From: Cheiracanthium punctorium
Lineage: Eukaryota > Arthropoda > Arachnida > Araneae > Cheiracanthiidae
Direction: 5' to 3'
Assembly: GCA_038373885.1 (NCBI GenBank)
Contig: JAWZYV010012248.1
Location: forward strand, 290,311 to 354,310
Length of the DNA: 64,000 bases
Part shown: positions 44,030 through 55,304 of the stretch, piece after piece
Layout: the number at the start of each line of letters is the position of its first letter
Position numbering within the stretch: position 1 is the first letter of the stretch
Position numbers and translations under genes: made by a program
Notes under the pieces: generated by a model
The model's input: only the letters and a program-made list of their open reading frames with translations
What the model was told of the DNA's origin: nothing
Database searches by the model: none

Positions 44030-45064
44030 TATCTCTGTAAAACTTTTATTTATCGAAGAATGGTCAGCAAATTTTATATTGTTTTCTATACGTACGGAAG
44101 ATTTTTAAAAACTGAAATTCTATTTTTTATGGCATAATATTCAGAAATTTGATATTCACATTCAGTATATTCACTATTAATCACTGTTAATTTTATTCCA
44201 TTTCGTTTGATTCAGCAAAAATTATTTCTGAGTCATGATTCCTAATTAGAGTGTAGGGGGTGATTTAGATCCTTAAGGAATGATGCAGCAATATGAAGGC
44301 AGTTACTGTAGTGAAAATTCCAATGTTTCTTCCTTCATTTTGAACAGTTTAGAGGAGAGTCGGGAGGGATGGGACACCATGAATTATGCCTAAAGAAAAC
44401 ATCATATTTAATTTCTGATTTTTCCACCAGGTTTAGTAGCCGTAGCTTCATAGCTATTGCTATAAATCATTTCTGTTCCTAATTTCTGTGAGTTTATGTG
44501 ACAAAAAAAAAATGTTTTCCAACACCCAAAAGTAAACAACTTATACTTTCGATCTAAGCTTTCAGTCTAATTTATTGTAACAGAAAAATGTCTTCTTAAT
44601 GCCTTGTAGGTATAAGAGCATAACTTTTGTAAATTAGCAGTTCAGTTAACAGCTGCATATTTTTAGTAATGAGGTTTTTTTTTTTTTTTTTTTTTTTTAC
44701 GATGTGTAAAGTGAGGGATGGGACAATGTAAAAGGAAATTTTATCTTTCACACTTTAACTTAGGAAGGAAAAATGATAAGAAAAAATGAAATTTTATCTT
44801 CCCACAAGACATCAACTGTTCCATCACTGATCAGGGGCCTGTTGCCGAGTTGGGGGGTCCTGGGCAAAAGCGTCATTAGAGCCTCCTCTTTCGATTTTTT
44901 TTTTCAAAATTTCAAAATATTTAAACTTAAAGAATAATTGGACAATATATTAACCTTTAAATGCATAGCGATGCATATCTGCATCGCATTTTTCACTTCC
45001 AGATTAAAGTAGAAGCCAAACTTCTTACACCAATTTCACATATAAAATACGGATTTTAATAATA
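44030..45064. other. Upstream non-coding region
   Basis: A poly-T run at about 44676-44698 and GAGGGATGGGACA repeats (44363, 44714) are the only structures seen. No gene. Confidence 0.4.
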
Positions 45065-47728
45065 AACTAGCTGCTTACCCGTTCTCCGCACGGTAGGAGA
45101 CGAATATTTTCCTTACGCATATAATTCGAATTAAACACAGTGACAGGAATCTCTAATAGTGAAAAATTGCTGGAATTCGGACGAAAAGTTGACTCCATGA
45201 ATGGAAATTTGAGACAATTGAAATATGATGATACAAAAACTACGTCATTGTCACTGGCGATCAGAAAAGTAAGAACTTTACGGTATGCAGACGAAACTTT
45301 TCTCTTTCGAAAAATGCCTTGTTTCTACATCATATAATTCTGTTTTTTAGGCTTAATTTATAGCATTCATACATAATACATAAATAACATTACCATTGCA
45401 TGATGTTGAATACTATTTTATTTTATCTTGCATTTCGTAAAGCGTGGACAATGCATTAGCACAGTTATGTTGCAGATGACTTTGAAGTTGAAAAATTAAG
45501 TTTAAACCTTATTAAATTTTACCTAAATTTAAAAAACCTACTCGAAACAATCGATGCACATTGTACGTTCAGAAACCAAAATGCATCCTGTTTCCGTGAA
45601 GATCTTGTCGCTTTCGTAAATGAAAAACGTTCGTGATGTAACTTCTGAGAGAAAGCTTATTACCCTTACTGAACTCTTAATACAGTAGCACACTTGTTAC
45701 ATAAAACTAACGTTGATCTCACTACCAATTCACACTAAATAAATAACTAATTTCATATTTTATTTTTAACATAGATTAAGTGCATAGTGTCAAATTCAAT
45801 ATTAAACAAAATCTGAAGTCGTTTCTGGGCTCTTGGTCTTGTAACTGGAGTAACTGGAATATATATGAAAAAATAAATAGAACTTTAACATATAAGTAAT
45901 TTATATGAAATATTCTAAGCACATCGGATCCCGTTATTCGGAAAGATTCTACAAACGCCATGGGAAGAAAGAGAAATTAATTTCATATTATATTTTATAT
46001 TCCTTGCAAGCGCCTTTGTTATGTACATGATTGCAGTATCATTCTACATAACAAAGGAACACCAGAGACTATAGGAAATTCTTATCCTATAGTCTCTGGT
46101 GATTTATTTTGGATTTTCATTTCAAATTCCTGACTTTTCATACTTTCGAAATTTTGGTGCTTTGCGCATGTGAATAATCGATTATCTTTTCGCATTACGG
46201 CTGCCAATTAAATAGTTTTCATTTCGCTTCTTCCACGTTAACGACGTTAATCTGCCTTTTTATAGTTTAAAAAAAAACGCCTACAAAGTTTCATTGCTTC
46301 AATTTATACACACAGAGGGGTTAGGCAAATACGCACCCGACAAAAGCGCTTCCTTATGTCCGCCGAAGCAGCACATACGTTAGCGTGTAATGTGCTTCTC
46401 TGTATAATCTGACAGCAAAACAGAAGACAATGACGTGAAAATGACGTCACGCGTGACGGAAATAAAATGAAAAAAAATGCAGAATTGCCCGAAAAAACTT
46501 CGGCTATTTTTAATGCGCAAATATGTTAAAATTCTATTTGTTTCATATTTAATGCGTTTCCACTTCTTTGGGTCTTAAGAGCTGTAGAAATGAGTGGTTT
46601 CACTTAATTATTAAATTGAACAACTTAAGTGGTAAGAATGGATTCCGTTGCTACGGAAACTGTAGCAGTGTTAAAAATAAAATATGATATGATTTATTTA
46701 TGTTTACTTTGCTAGAACTGCCATTTTGGCGTAATTAACGTCGGCAGTCGATGGCAAATAGCCAAAATGAATCACACATTAAACTTGACAATAAATGCAA
46801 TAATTTAAAGGCATTACCAGCTAGTCATACTGGGTTTAAAAAATATTCGTATTCATCTCAAATGGCATTCTTATTTATAAAGACTTCCTATTTTATTACA
46901 CTTTGTTTGGCGGGATTAAAAAATATTATCTATTCATACGCTCGTAACACCAACTCAAATCAATCGGGGCATAGAATTAGCAATACAAATGAAAAAATTT
47001 AATTTTTTGAAATTTGGCGGGGTTTCCCTAACTTAAATCAATTTATTTAACTTGATGAAAATTCTGAAGATAGATCATTTAAAATCGCCTTAATAACTGC
47101 ATTATTTCTGAACAGAAAATTAAAATTTCAGGCTAAATTCTAGAAAAAACCTACACTTGTTTTTAAAAACGCGATTTCTTTACGCTCTCAGTAAATTGCG
47201 CCAAGCCCTAAAACTGTGCAAACTATTTTCTCAAAATCGGCATTTTAGCCATTTATTATTTTTCGCCAAATTATAAAGTTATACACTTTAGTCTCGGAAA
47301 TTTACAAATCCTTTTTCTTTTGCATATGAAAAATATTGAATTTCTCTGATTTCCCAAGCAGACGTTACTTTAATTAAAAAATAACCTAGCAAATATTCGA
47401 AACAGAAAATAATTATTATTCCTTTATTTTTAATGCAAGAGTGTAAATTATTTAATAAATTCGCCAAACATGGCAACCTCGATGCTCTTTTCTCACTTTT
47501 TTCACAACAGGGGTTACAATCGTGGAATTGCGAAGAGCAAAAAGTAGCGTTTTTGACGTTTTTTTTTTTCAATATCTCCTAAACTAATTCGAATTTCGAA
47601 ATTTAAATTAGCGGAAGACCTTCCTCGGAATTTTTCGAATCCGGGGACACCTCGATCGAAATTCAGCTCCCAGCCGTTTCGGAGGAGATGATGTTACAGA
47701 CAGACGCGCACAGATTTTAATAGTATAG
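45065..47728 (+). repeat. 2.7-kb dispersed element, copy A
   Basis: Starts ACTAGCTGCTTACCCGTTCT (CCGCACGG follows) and ends GACGCGCACAGATTTTAATA plus GTATAG. It is followed without a gap by copy B. Shared blocks include TAATTCGAATTAAAC, CATGATGTTGA, AACATTACCATTG-like and TTCTGAGA.AAGCTTATTACC, then GCATAGTGTCAAATTCAAT, the CTTATGTCCG block near 46360/52190, GCGGAATTAA, and CCCAGCCGTTTCGGAGGAGA. No protein is encoded; the open frames seen are chance. Confidence 0.75.
46060..46101. repeat. Perfect 17-bp hairpin, 8-nt loop
   Basis: CACCAGAGACTATAGGA (46060-46076) and TCCTATAGTCTCTGGTG (46085-46101) are exact reverse complements around AATTCTTA. It lies inside copy A of the 2.7-kb element. Confidence 0.85.
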
Positions 47729-48404
47729 ACTAGCAGCGTACCCGTTCTCCGCACGGTGGGAAACGCATTTTTTCCTTACACATATATAATTCGAATTAAA
47801 CCTAATAATGCGAAATCTCAAAACGTGAAAAAATACTTGAATCGTGACTAAAAGTTGACGTCGTGTGTGCAAATTTTAGACGATTGCAACAGGACACAAA
47901 AACTACGTCAATGTGACTGGCGATCAAAAAAGAAAGAACTTTATGGTATGCAGACAAAACTTTTCTTTTCGAAAAATGCCTGATTTCTACATCATATTCT
48001 TCTCTTTGTGAGGTTTAATTTATAGCATTAATATATAGTATATACCACATAAATAACATTACATGATGTTGACAACAATTTTATCTTGCATTTTTCAAAG
48101 CGTGGACAATGCATTAGCGCAGTTATGTTACACACGACTTTTAAATTTTACCTAAATTAAAAAACCTACATGAAACAATGGATGCATCATTTACGTTTAA
48201 AAGCCGAAAATGTACCCTGCTGCGGTGAAAATCATGTCGCTTTTGTAAATGAAAACGTTCTTGATGTAACTTCTGAGAAATAGCTTATTACCCTTACTGA
48301 ACTCTTAATGCAGTATCACACTTGTTACATAAAACTGACGTTTATCTCACTGTCAATTCGCCCTAAATAAATAACTAATTTCATTTTTCATTTTTTACAG
48401 ATTA

Positions 48405-48734
48405 CAGTTGACCCCTTTATAACATGGGTCTACAACACGAATTCTTAGAACACGACGAAAACATTACGATCGTTTTCGTGTAACACGTTAAAAGAGACTT
48501 GTACAGCACGGTAAAATGACACATATGTTCTGATATTATGACGCCTTAGCTCCTGTAATTAACATTCCTTTTGAATGGCAACACCAAACATCATTGCATT
48601 TTTAAGGAGCGCAAATAAGTTTGGCCGCGATTATACCGCGCAGTCCGCACTCCAGGTGGAGTATAGCGCAGGATCCGTACAACACGGATTCCTATAACAC
48701 GGAACGTATCTACCGTGTCATAGGGAATCTACTG
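48405..48734 (+). mobile_element. 330-bp Tigger-like MITE with preserved empty site
   Basis: Ends CAGTTGACCCC and (inward) CAGTAGATTCCC are flanked by TA at 48403-48404 and 48735-48736. Copy A of the host element reads AGATTAAGTGCATAGTGTC at about 45774, exactly the uninterrupted site (here AGATTA, insertion, TAGTTGCATAGTGTC), which proves the borders. The interior is non-coding. A truncated reverse copy is at 40311-40463. The CAGTAGACCCC..TATAAC end is typical of pogo/Tigger MITEs. Confidence 0.9.
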
Positions 48735-48962
48735 TAGTTGCATAGTGTCAAATTCAATAGTTAAGAAAATTCTGGGTTGCCTTATTTAGTAATATTTCAT
48801 CTTACCTTCGTGGCCGAAATGTTTTAAAACCAAATATTCGAACTGTATCAAAAGTAAAATTTACTAAACGTAAAACTTTTAATTTTGTATAACCCTCAGA
48901 ACAACTTCGGAGTTTGCCATCTACGACGGTTTTTCATGACGTGACAACTGATGCTTGCGTAA

Positions 48963-49080
48963 AGAGGCGTAGCCATGGAGGGGATAGGGGGTCACAACCC
49001 CCCATGCCGAGTTTTTTGCCATAGAAAATGTATATTCTTCTCTCCCGTAACATTCCCATGAAAAATTTTTGGCTACTCCT
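48963..49080 (-). mobile_element. Shortened copy of the CAGTGGCGTAGCC MITE
   Basis: Reads GAGGCGTAGCCATGGAGGGG, then GGTCACAACCCCCCATG, then TTTGCCATAGAAAATGTATA and CCCATGAAAAATTTTTGGCT. This is the reverse complement of 20440-20611 with an internal deletion of about 50 bp. Confidence 0.65.
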
Positions 49081-49568
49081 GCTTGCATATAATTGATTTT
49101 TTTTCATTTATCACTGATCAATATACCGTAATTTCCGGCTTATAATCCGCGGATTATCTACTAAAAAAGATGAAAATTTATCCAGTGCGTATTATGCATC
49201 GCTGCGTACTATCTACTGAAATTTTTTCTGAAGCCCAGATTTTACAATAAAAAACTTTATTTATAAAAACAAAATAAAAGTTCATTCCTTTTTTTCCAGT
49301 ATATTTAGACTCTGAAAAAGATTTAAGTCTGTTAATCAATTACATGACACTAGATGCCACTGCAGTCGTTCAGTATATTTCTTGAAGATTGGGGGAAAAA
49401 CAGGGACCTTTGAGGGTCATACGTCATAGCTTCCTGAAACGACCTCCGATTGGTCTCTCCGCTCTAAATGAATAGTCTGTGAAATGGGGAAATTTCGTCA
49501 AAAAAATTGGCATCACTACTTCATATTAAGGTACGTGACGATCATCGCTTAAAAGATTCATATAGAGC

Positions 49569-50276
49569 AAGAGCCCGCGGCCGCCAGACCTGACCTTCGT
49601 CATAGTATAAAAGCTGAAACTTTCTCTGCATATATTCCCCAATAGAGGTAAGAACAATCGGCCACTATAAAGTTTGGATGATCGTGGCTTTGGCAGGTAA
49701 CAAGTGGCAAAGGTGTATAAAATTGCAGGAAATTTTCGTCATTTCATAAAGCTTATTTTTTTTATAGGTTCTTCTTCGCAGTACTAGAAATCATTTTATC
49801 CCTTGCCAGACACTTTTCCATCCTGGCAAACCCCCGCCAGACAATCTCAAAGTCATGGAAAAAGTAATTCTATTACGAGCGCGCTGCAGCATCGTAAGAA
49901 AGTTCAGAAGTAGCAGTATAAAATGTGCTTGACACTTTGTAACAGCTTGACGTACATCGTCGCGGGAGTTTACGAACACAACATTTTTTTCCATGACTGA
50001 GATTGTCTGGCTGGGGTTTTCCACTATGGAAAAGTGTCTGGCAAGGGATAAAGTGATTTCTAGTATTGCGAAGAAGAACATATAAAAAAATTAAGCTTTA
50101 TGAAATGACGAAAATATTCTGTAATTTTATACATCTTTGCCACCTGTTACCTGCCAAAGCCGCACGGTCATCCAAACTTTATAGTGGCCGATGGTTCCTA
50201 CCTCTGTTGGGGGGTAGGCGCAGAGAAAGTTTCAGCTTTTGTACTATGACGAAGGTCTGGCGGTCGATGGCTCTTA
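49569..50276. mobile_element. 708-bp foldback element inside the second pogo element
   Basis: The two halves are reverse complements over about 300 bp each, centred near 49925. Examples: CTTCGTCATAGTATAAAAGC with GTACTATGACGAAG, AAGTTTGGATGATCGTGG with ACGGTCATCCAAACTT, GGCTTTGGCAGGTAACA with TGTTACCTGCCAAAGCC, and CCTTGCCAGACACTTTTCCA with GGAAAAGTGTCTGGCAAGG. Outer ends are AGAGCCCGCGGCCGCCAGAC and GTCTGGCGGTCGATGGCTCT. The minus-strand frame at 49791-50081 is a by-product of the palindrome. Confidence 0.8.
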
Positions 50277-50298
50277 GACTAATACGAAAGTTGTAGAA

Positions 50299-51551
50299 AT
50301 GTCGAAAAAACGAATTAGCTATTCAGCTGATTTTAAACTGAAAGTAATCAGTAAAGCTGAAGAATTTGGAAATAGGGAGGCTGGACGACTATTTCAAGTC
50401 GATGAATCAAACGTTCGCTTATGGAGAAAATCTAAAGAGAAGTTAGAAAATACCGAGGAACAAAAAATGTAAAAGTTTTCGGTTTAGCCAGCCAAAATGG
50501 CCTGAATTAGAAGATGTGTTACATCGCTGGATTACAGAAGAAAGAAGAAAAGGGAATCCTGTATCTACAGTTAAAATAAGAATTAAGGCTAAATTAATTG
50601 CTGAAGAAATGCAGATTAGAGGTTTCGATGGTGGCCCCACGTGGTGCTACCGGTTCATGACAAAAAAAAAAAAAAGCTTTCTGAACGGAATCGCACCCCT
50701 GTTGGACAGAAATTGCCGACTGACTGGGAGATGAAAAAAGATGAGTTTTTATTTTACACCAAAGAAGTAATTGCAGAAAAGAAATTCAGTTCTGCAGAAA
50801 TATTTAACATGGATGAAGTTCCCGTGTGCTTTGATTCTCTCCCAAACAGAACTGTCGACACTGTTGGGACTTTGTCCGTTGCAACAAATACTACTGGAAA
50901 TGAAAAAATTCGTTCACTGTAGTATTAACCTGTTCTGCAAGTGGAGAAAAATTGCCCCCGATGGTTATCTTCAAACGAAAAACCATTCCTAAAGAAAATT
51001 TTCCCCGTGGAATAGAAATAAGATGCAATGAGAAAGGTTGGATGAACCAGGACATTATGATCTCCTGGTTCGATTCGGTTTGGAAAAAAGGGAGGTTTTT
51101 CTCTATTTAAATCTCGTGCGCTATTGATTTTGGATTCGATGAAGGCTCATCTGAAAGACGATGTTAAAGTGGCCTGCAGAACATCAGGCGCAATCCTTTC
51201 AGTGATACCGGGAGGACTAACAAAAATACTGCAACCCCTGGATGTTGGCATCAACAAGTCTTTCAAATCGAAGATAAGAAACTCATGGGGAAAATGGATG
51301 GGAGAGGACGTTCATGAGTATACGAAGAGTGGAAAATTGCGAGGTGTATCGTATGCAGACGTAGCCCACTGGGTAAAAACTGCATGGGATGAAATCTCTG
51401 TTTGTACTATAAAAATGCATTTTAAAAATGTGGACTGTTAGAAGAAAATTTTGAATCGACCACTGAACTGAACGACGATTCTGATAACTCCTTGGAATTG
51501 AATGATGATTTGCTTTTGGGTTTTCCAGATTCAGATGATTCCAATTTTTAG
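50299..51551 (+). pseudogene. Pogo/jerky-type transposase pseudogene
   Basis: From ATG 50299 the N-terminus is a BrkDBD/psq-type HTH (MSKKRISYSADFKLKVISKA, then GNREAGRLFQVDESNVRLWR). A stop follows at 50470. In other frames come the CENPB-type HTH (LHRWITEERRKGNPVSTVKI, then FDGGPTWCYRFM) and the catalytic domain. The latter has IFNMDEVPVCFD (first Asp), LLILDSMKAHL (second Asp) and VIPGGLTKILQPLDVGINKS (third Asp), giving the DDxD set of Tigger/pogo enzymes. The tail is acidic and ends DSDDSNF plus stop. At least four frameshifts and one stop break it, but all three catalytic residues remain. An A-run at about 50661-50673 marks one frameshift. Confidence 0.9.
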
Positions 51552-53645
51552 TTTGTTTTTTAATTACTTGTAAATATTAAGCGGTAGGTCTCAATTCAAT
51601 TTTCTTTTTCTTATAATAATGTCACTTGACTAAATAATTACGATGTTACAGAATATGCGATAAGTATTCTGCATGCTACCATACATTTTGTTTTGTTTGT
51701 TCCGAAAGAAATGTTCGCTTTCTTATATTTGATTGATTTCATAATACAGTTCTTAGGGCTTACAGGTAGAATGCCTAGCTTAAAAATTGTGTATCAATTG
51801 TGGTTTAAATCGAAAAATGACCGTCAAAGTATGTTTGATAATTCTCATTCATAACAATAGATTTTTAGTAGGAAATGTTTTACAGTAAGCCGATTCTAAT
51901 ATTAATACTGTGGTTTTACTATACATAGAAAATAATTACCAATTTCGGTCAAAGCATCGCCATACTATCCGCGGATAATCTACCGCTGCGGATTATCTAA
52001 AGAAATATTTTTTTTCTACTTGAAAAAAAGCACCTGCGGATTATATATCGCTGCGGATTATAAGCCGGAAATTACGGTACTTCAGGATCAGAATCTCCGC
52101 AGAAAAAAAATGGTCTAAAAAATCTGACACCAGAAAATTCTGATTAACACAGTGGGGTTACACAAATACGCGCCGTGCATAAGCTCTTGCTTATGTCCGG
52201 AGGAGCAAATACATTAGAGGTTATGTGCTGCTCCGGATAATCTGCCAGCAAAACAGCAAAAATGACGTAAAAAATGACATCCACACGCGAAGGAAATAAA
52301 ATTAAAGATATGTAGAATTGAATGAAAACTTCGATTATTTTTAAAGTGCAATTGGCGAAATTAACACCGCCAGTCGATGGCAAATAGCTCAAACCACAAA
52401 ATTAAACTTGACACTAAAGGCAATACGCAATACTTTGTTTGGCGGAATTAAATATATATATATATATATCTATGCATACGCTAGTGACATCGGCTCATCT
52501 CAATTGTGGAATGGAATTAATAATACTAACAGAGCTGCACTACATTTGAATATTTTACGCCAACTTTGCTAAGAAATGTACAAAAGTAGGAATCAACATA
52601 CATTTCAATTTGTAAAACAAAAAATATATTAGACAGTATTAATTACGCCTTTCTAACAGCTTTTAGTAAAAGAAACTTCCGTAGCGCTGCTTTAACAAAT
52701 AAGAATCAATTATTTATTACCCAGTACTTCGATCGCCAAATGCCAACATACATTTTGCGAGATTTTTTTGTTTTCAGAGAATCATTCGAAGCATTGATTT
52801 AACAGCAATGAAAATGGGAAATAGTTATCTATCATGGTTCCATCGCCAAAATTTAATGCAGGCATATTATTGAAAAGTAGCAGTTATTTAAATTATTATT
52901 AACTATAACGGGTTTTAATCATCGTTAACTACCATGTACAAAATGCGAGAATTTCAATTTTCTGAAATTTGGCGGAATTCCTCTAACTTAAATAAGTTTA
53001 CTTACTTTGGTGAAAATTCTATAGATCGTTTAAAATCGCCTTAATAGCTGCAGTATTTCTGTATGAAAAATCGAAGTATAGCGCCGCAAAACTTATACTT
53101 GTTATTAAAAATACTATTTCGTTACGCTCTCAGTAATTTACGCCAAGCCCAAAACTGTACAAATCGATAGAACCTACTATTTTCTCAAAATCGCCAAATG
53201 AGCCATTTTTTTTTCGGCCAAACTAAAAAATATACATATTAGTCTCGGAAATCTCTCAATCCCTTATTCTTTTACACATAAAAAACATTGAATTCCAGCT
53301 CTGATTTAACATGAACGCAATATTTTAATTAAAAAATAACTTTTTAAATAATATAAACAAAAAAAATCATTATTCTTTTATTTTTACTGCAGGAGTCTAA
53401 ATAATTCAATAAAATAGCCAAACATGGCAACCTCGATGCTTATTTCTCACATTTTCACTATAGGGGTTACAATCGCGGAATTGCGGAGAGCAAAAATTAG
53501 CGTTTTTGATGGGGGTTTTTATCAGTCTCCTAAACTAATTCGAATTTCGAAATTTAAATTAGCGGAGGTTCTTTCTCAAAAATTTCCGAATTCGTGGATA
53601 CCTCGTTCGAAACTCAACTCCCAGCCGTTTAGGAGGAGATGATGT

Positions 53646-53672
53646 TGCACACACACACACACACACACACAC
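53646..53672. repeat. (CA)n microsatellite
   Basis: About 13 CA repeats in the tail of copy B of the 2.7-kb element. Copy A lacks the expansion. Confidence 0.85.
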
Positions 53673-53703
53673 AGACAGACGCGCACAGATTTTAATAGTA
53701 TAG

Positions 53704-53918
53704 AAGATGATTCCTATCGTGAATAATAAAATTTCACATATTTCCTTCAGACTGCGTCAGTGCCGTAACTTGGGTTTACGAGGCCCAGAGGCGAGAGTGA
53801 ATATGAGCTTAGTCTAGTATTGTATATCTGCGGATTGAAGGTTACTGTTTGGAGAATTGTTCCTTAGAGATCAGCACACGAGTGCTTATGGCTGAAGGAG
53901 GGCTTTTTGAGGCGCCGC
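53704..53918. other. Unique stretch before the satellite
   Basis: About 200 bp of ordinary composition. It turns abruptly GC-rich (GAGGCGCCGCCGGGG) at the satellite edge. No gene was recognised. Confidence 0.4.
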
Positions 53919-54174
53919 CGGGGTTTCCACGCCACGCCTCCCGAAATGCCGAGCCGGGGTTTCCACGCCACGCCTCCCGAGATGCCGAGCCGGGATTTCC
54001 ACGCCACGCCTCCAGAGATGCCGAACCGGGGTTTCCACGCCACGCCTCCCGAAATGCCGAGCCGGGGTTTCCACGCCACGCCTCCCGAGATGCCGAGCCG
54101 GGGTTTCCACGCCACGCCACGCCTCCCGAGATGCCGAGCCGGGGTTCCCACGCCACGCCGCCCGAGATGCCGAG
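53919..54174. repeat. 36-bp GC-rich satellite, left block (about 7 units)
   Basis: The unit begins ATGCCGAGCCGGGG and ends CGCCTCCCGAG, 36 bp. Units here are nearly perfect; variants are CCAGAG for CCCGAG and one CGCCA duplication. The block is cut by a hAT MITE immediately after ATGCCGAG at 54174. It reads without stops in most frames, so open frames on both strands are not evidence of a gene. Confidence 0.95.
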
Positions 54175-54753
54175 TAGAGATGAGTTCGGGCTCATTTTTT
54201 GAAGCCCGAGCCCGGCCGAGCCCGAAGACTTTTAATCCGAGCCCACCCGAGCCCGAGCAATATTATTTAAGTCGGAACCCGAGCCCGAAATTTCAGATAA
54301 GATAAATAAAATTCAAAGAAGTAATTCTTTGATAGAATACAATAAATTTTGCAGTTTGTGCAAATTAAAGACAAATATAGTTGCAAATTTTTAATGCACT
54401 TTCTAATTCTTTATATCTATGTTTATGAAATAATGTCCGCTCTCATGACTAACTAAGTAATATAAGCCGCCGTTCTGAAATACCCAAAGAGCTTCACGCA
54501 CCTTCTAGGCGGCCGTGCTGCTATTTTTTTCATGTATTATATAAATGTTTTAATGAATCTTTATAAAATGTTTTTTATGTACTTTTATTTTCCTCATGAA
54601 TCACTTTTTAAAGTCTGTTTCAAGGAGTATGTTCAATAAAAGAGAAATTTTTCACGAGCCCGAGCCCGAACGCAATTGTGAATTACAGAGCCCGAGCCCG
54701 GTTCGGGCCCGGGCTCGGGCTTTCGGGCTCGGGCTGAGCCCGTCTCATCTCTA
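54175..54753. mobile_element. 579-bp hAT MITE inserted in the satellite
   Basis: Ends TAGAGATGAG and CTCATCTCTA are inverted repeats. Next to them are rich GAGCCCG/CGGGCTC arrays (TTCGGGCTC..CCCGAGCCCGG at the left, GGCTCGGGC..GAGCCCGTCTC at the right). The 8-bp target duplication ATGCCGAG is exact (54167-54174 and 54754-54761), the hallmark of hAT insertion. The core is AT-rich and non-coding. Confidence 0.95.
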
Positions 54754-55302
54754 ATGCCGAGCCGGTGTTTCCACGCCACGCCTCCCGAGATCCCGAGCCG
54801 GGGTTTCCACGCCACGCCACGCCTACCGAGATGCCAAGCCGGGGTTTCCACGCCACGCCTCCCGAGATACCAAACCGGGGTTTCCACGCCACGCCTCCCG
54901 AGATACCGGGCCGGGGTTTCCACGCCACGCCTCCCGAGATGCCAAGCCGGGGTGCCCACGTCAAGCAGATATTTCCACGCCCGGCCTCCGGAGAGGCCAA
55001 GCCGGGGTTTCCACGCCCGGCCTCCAGAGATGCCGAGCCGGGGTTTCCACGCCACGCCTCCCGAGATGCCGAGCCGGGGTTTCCACGCCACGCCTCCCGA
55101 GATGCCGAGCCGGGGTTTCCACGCCACGCCTACCGAGATGCCGAGCCGGAGTTTCCACGCCACGCCTCCCGAGATGTCGAGCCGGGGTTCCCCCGTCAAG
55201 CCGATATTTCCACGCCCGGCCTCCGGAGATGCCCAGCCGGTGTTTCCACGCCCGGCCTCCAGAGATGATAAGCCGGGGTTTCCACACCACGCCTCCAGAG
55301 AA
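54754..55302. repeat. 36-bp satellite, middle block (about 15 units)
   Basis: Continues the left block in phase across the MITE. It contains two of the 55-bp variants carrying CACGTCAAGC(A/C)GATATTTC and followed by CCCGGCCTCC(G/A)GAG. It ends in CCTCCAGAGA, where a retroelement fragment begins. Confidence 0.95.
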
Positions 55303-55304
55303 TA

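Larger units (their letters stand above)
49126..52077 (+). mobile_element. Pogo/Tigger-type transposon, 2,952 bp
   Basis: Left end CCGTAATTTCCGGCTTATAA and the same sequence, inverted, at the right end. The pairing extends further as TCCGCGG/GCAG motifs, and subterminal GCGGATTAT(C/A)T words are repeated at both ends. TA flanks both sides (49124-49125, 52078-52079). It encodes a broken jerky/pogo-type transposase (50299-51551) and contains a 708-bp foldback insertion (49569-50276) upstream of it. Confidence 0.9.
47729..53703 (+). repeat. 2.7-kb dispersed element, copy B, carrying insertions
   Basis: Starts ACTAGCAGCGTACCCGTTCT and ends CGCACAGATTTTAATAGTAT plus AG, like copy A. Removing the pogo element (49126-52077) and the 330-bp MITE (48405-48734) with their TA duplications leaves about 2.69 kb, against 2.66 kb for copy A. 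A 118-bp CAGTGGCGTAGCC-type MITE relic (48963-49080) is also inside. A (CA)n run precedes the tail at 53646-53672. Non-coding apart from the inserted transposase. Confidence 0.75.

Noticed and set aside
49791..50081. 96-residue minus-strand protein
   Set aside because: It lies across the centre of a foldback palindrome and has repeated mirrored words. Chance frame.
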